The notes beneath the pieces were generated by a model. It saw only the letters and a list, made by a program, of their open reading frames with translations, searched no databases and was not told the DNA's origin. Below, in pieces: positions 5,442-5,754 of a stretch of 5,754 bases of DNA (the first letter of the stretch is position 1; each line of letters starts with the position of its first letter). The stretch spans positions 1 through 5,754 of the forward strand of contig JANLTU010000120.1 of assembly GCA_031363085.1 (NCBI GenBank), in the 5' to 3' direction. Source of the DNA: UBA6921 sp031363085 (GTDB taxonomy: Bacteria; Pseudomonadota; Gammaproteobacteria; SG8-11). A program made the position numbers and the translations under genes.

Positions 5442-5754
5442 GGCAAACTGGCGGGATAGTGTTCACGTTGACTCTCATATGATAAGGATTCAGCGGGCCG
5501 TAGTTTAACCAGGTCACGCCGGAATCGGATGAATAATTGTAATTTCCCAAGTAACCTGGCCCCACGGTGATCTCTCCTTCCGCGTAAGACCATCCGAACG
5601 ACCCGGATCCAAAAACTCCCATGACCACCCAATAAGGAGTACTGGGCTCAAGGGTAACGGCGACATCCGGAGTGAGTGTCACCACCCCGAGGCCCGCGCT
5701 CGGCACATTCGAGGCAGTGAAGGTGGCGAGTTTGGCGCCCACGGTGCTGGCATC
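5437..5754 (-). CDS. C-terminal part of a probable exported choice-of-anchor-type protein, cut by window edge
   Basis: The frame is open from the right edge and ends at TAG 5439-5437, giving 105 codons. Visible segments are DASTVGAKLATFTASN, VVTLTPDVAVTLEPSTPYWV, GSGSFGWSYAEGE, GYLGNYNYSSDSGVTWLNYG and NPYHMRVNVNTIPPVCP. The small-residue, aromatic-rich beta pattern with TPYWVVMG, GWSY, YNYSSDSG-TW and a final PYHMRVNV resembles choice-of-anchor R-type domains of exported proteins, which usually end in a short PEP-CTERM-like tripartite signal. Here the protein stops at PPVCP with no hydrophobic helix, so the sorting tail is absent or has been frameshifted away. The start, any signal peptide and the upstream context lie outside the window, and the GTG at 5742 is internal. 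Family assignment is from recall of the pattern and is moderately certain. Confidence 0.6.
   Translation of the reverse strand, partial: DASTVGAKLATFTASNVPSAGLGVVTLTPDVAVTLEPSTPYWVVMGVFGSGSFGWSYAEGEITVGPGYLGNYNYSSDSGVTWLNYGPLNPYHMRVNVNTIPPVCP

Noticed and set aside
5433..5455. CCCGC / GCGGG hairpin around the stop of the minus-strand surface-protein gene
   Set aside because: Only five paired bases with a 13-base loop and no T-tract on either strand, too weak to call a terminator.
1..5754. CRISPR array, tRNA/rRNA genes or insertion-sequence ends
   Set aside because: No regularly spaced direct repeats, tRNA-like cloverleaf or transposase frame was seen on reading both strands.

Overview
The window looks like a chromosomal segment of a moderately GC-rich proteobacterium. 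Family variants suggest a beta- or gammaproteobacterium: an acetate kinase of the GTRCGxLDPG type, a short alpha-glucan phosphorylase, a YciI-like protein and a choice-of-anchor-type surface protein. This placement is an inference and no species can be named.

Left edge (1-240, minus strand): the first 36 codons of a hepT toxin gene, with its partner mntA directly upstream. The mntA copy is broken. It has lost one base in a G-run and the whole region that should carry the catalytic DxD, but it keeps the ATGA stop/start overlap with hepT.

Centre left (336-3305, plus strand): two intact metabolic genes in tandem, ackA (acetate kinase) and glgP (short-form glycogen/alpha-glucan phosphorylase). 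Together they would release glucose-1-phosphate from glycogen and interconvert acetyl phosphate and acetate with ATP.

Centre right (3323-4927, plus strand): a regulated locus. A promoter (TTGACG, 17 bp, TATTCT) carries two related palindromes sharing TAGGAC-N4-GTCCTA. One fills the -35/-10 spacer and the other lies at the expected transcript start, inside a 38-bp inverted repeat with perfect 17-bp arms. The first gene behind it is a ruined nemA-like Old Yellow Enzyme gene, with its N-terminal part missing, a one-base insertion and a large internal deletion. Next come an intact TetR-family repressor and a small intact YciI-like protein. The simplest reading is a former repressor/enone-reductase operon whose enzyme has decayed while promoter, operators, repressor and the YciI gene survive.

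Right part (4987-5754): a solitary HigA-like antitoxin/regulator without a visible toxin, then, convergent on the minus strand, the C-terminal part of a probable exported beta-rich protein that stops where a PEP-CTERM-type sorting signal would be expected. No tRNA, rRNA, CRISPR array or insertion sequence was seen. The most noteworthy content is the pattern of partially decayed modules (mntA, nemA, the surface protein's C-terminus) beside intact partners, and the double-operator promoter.
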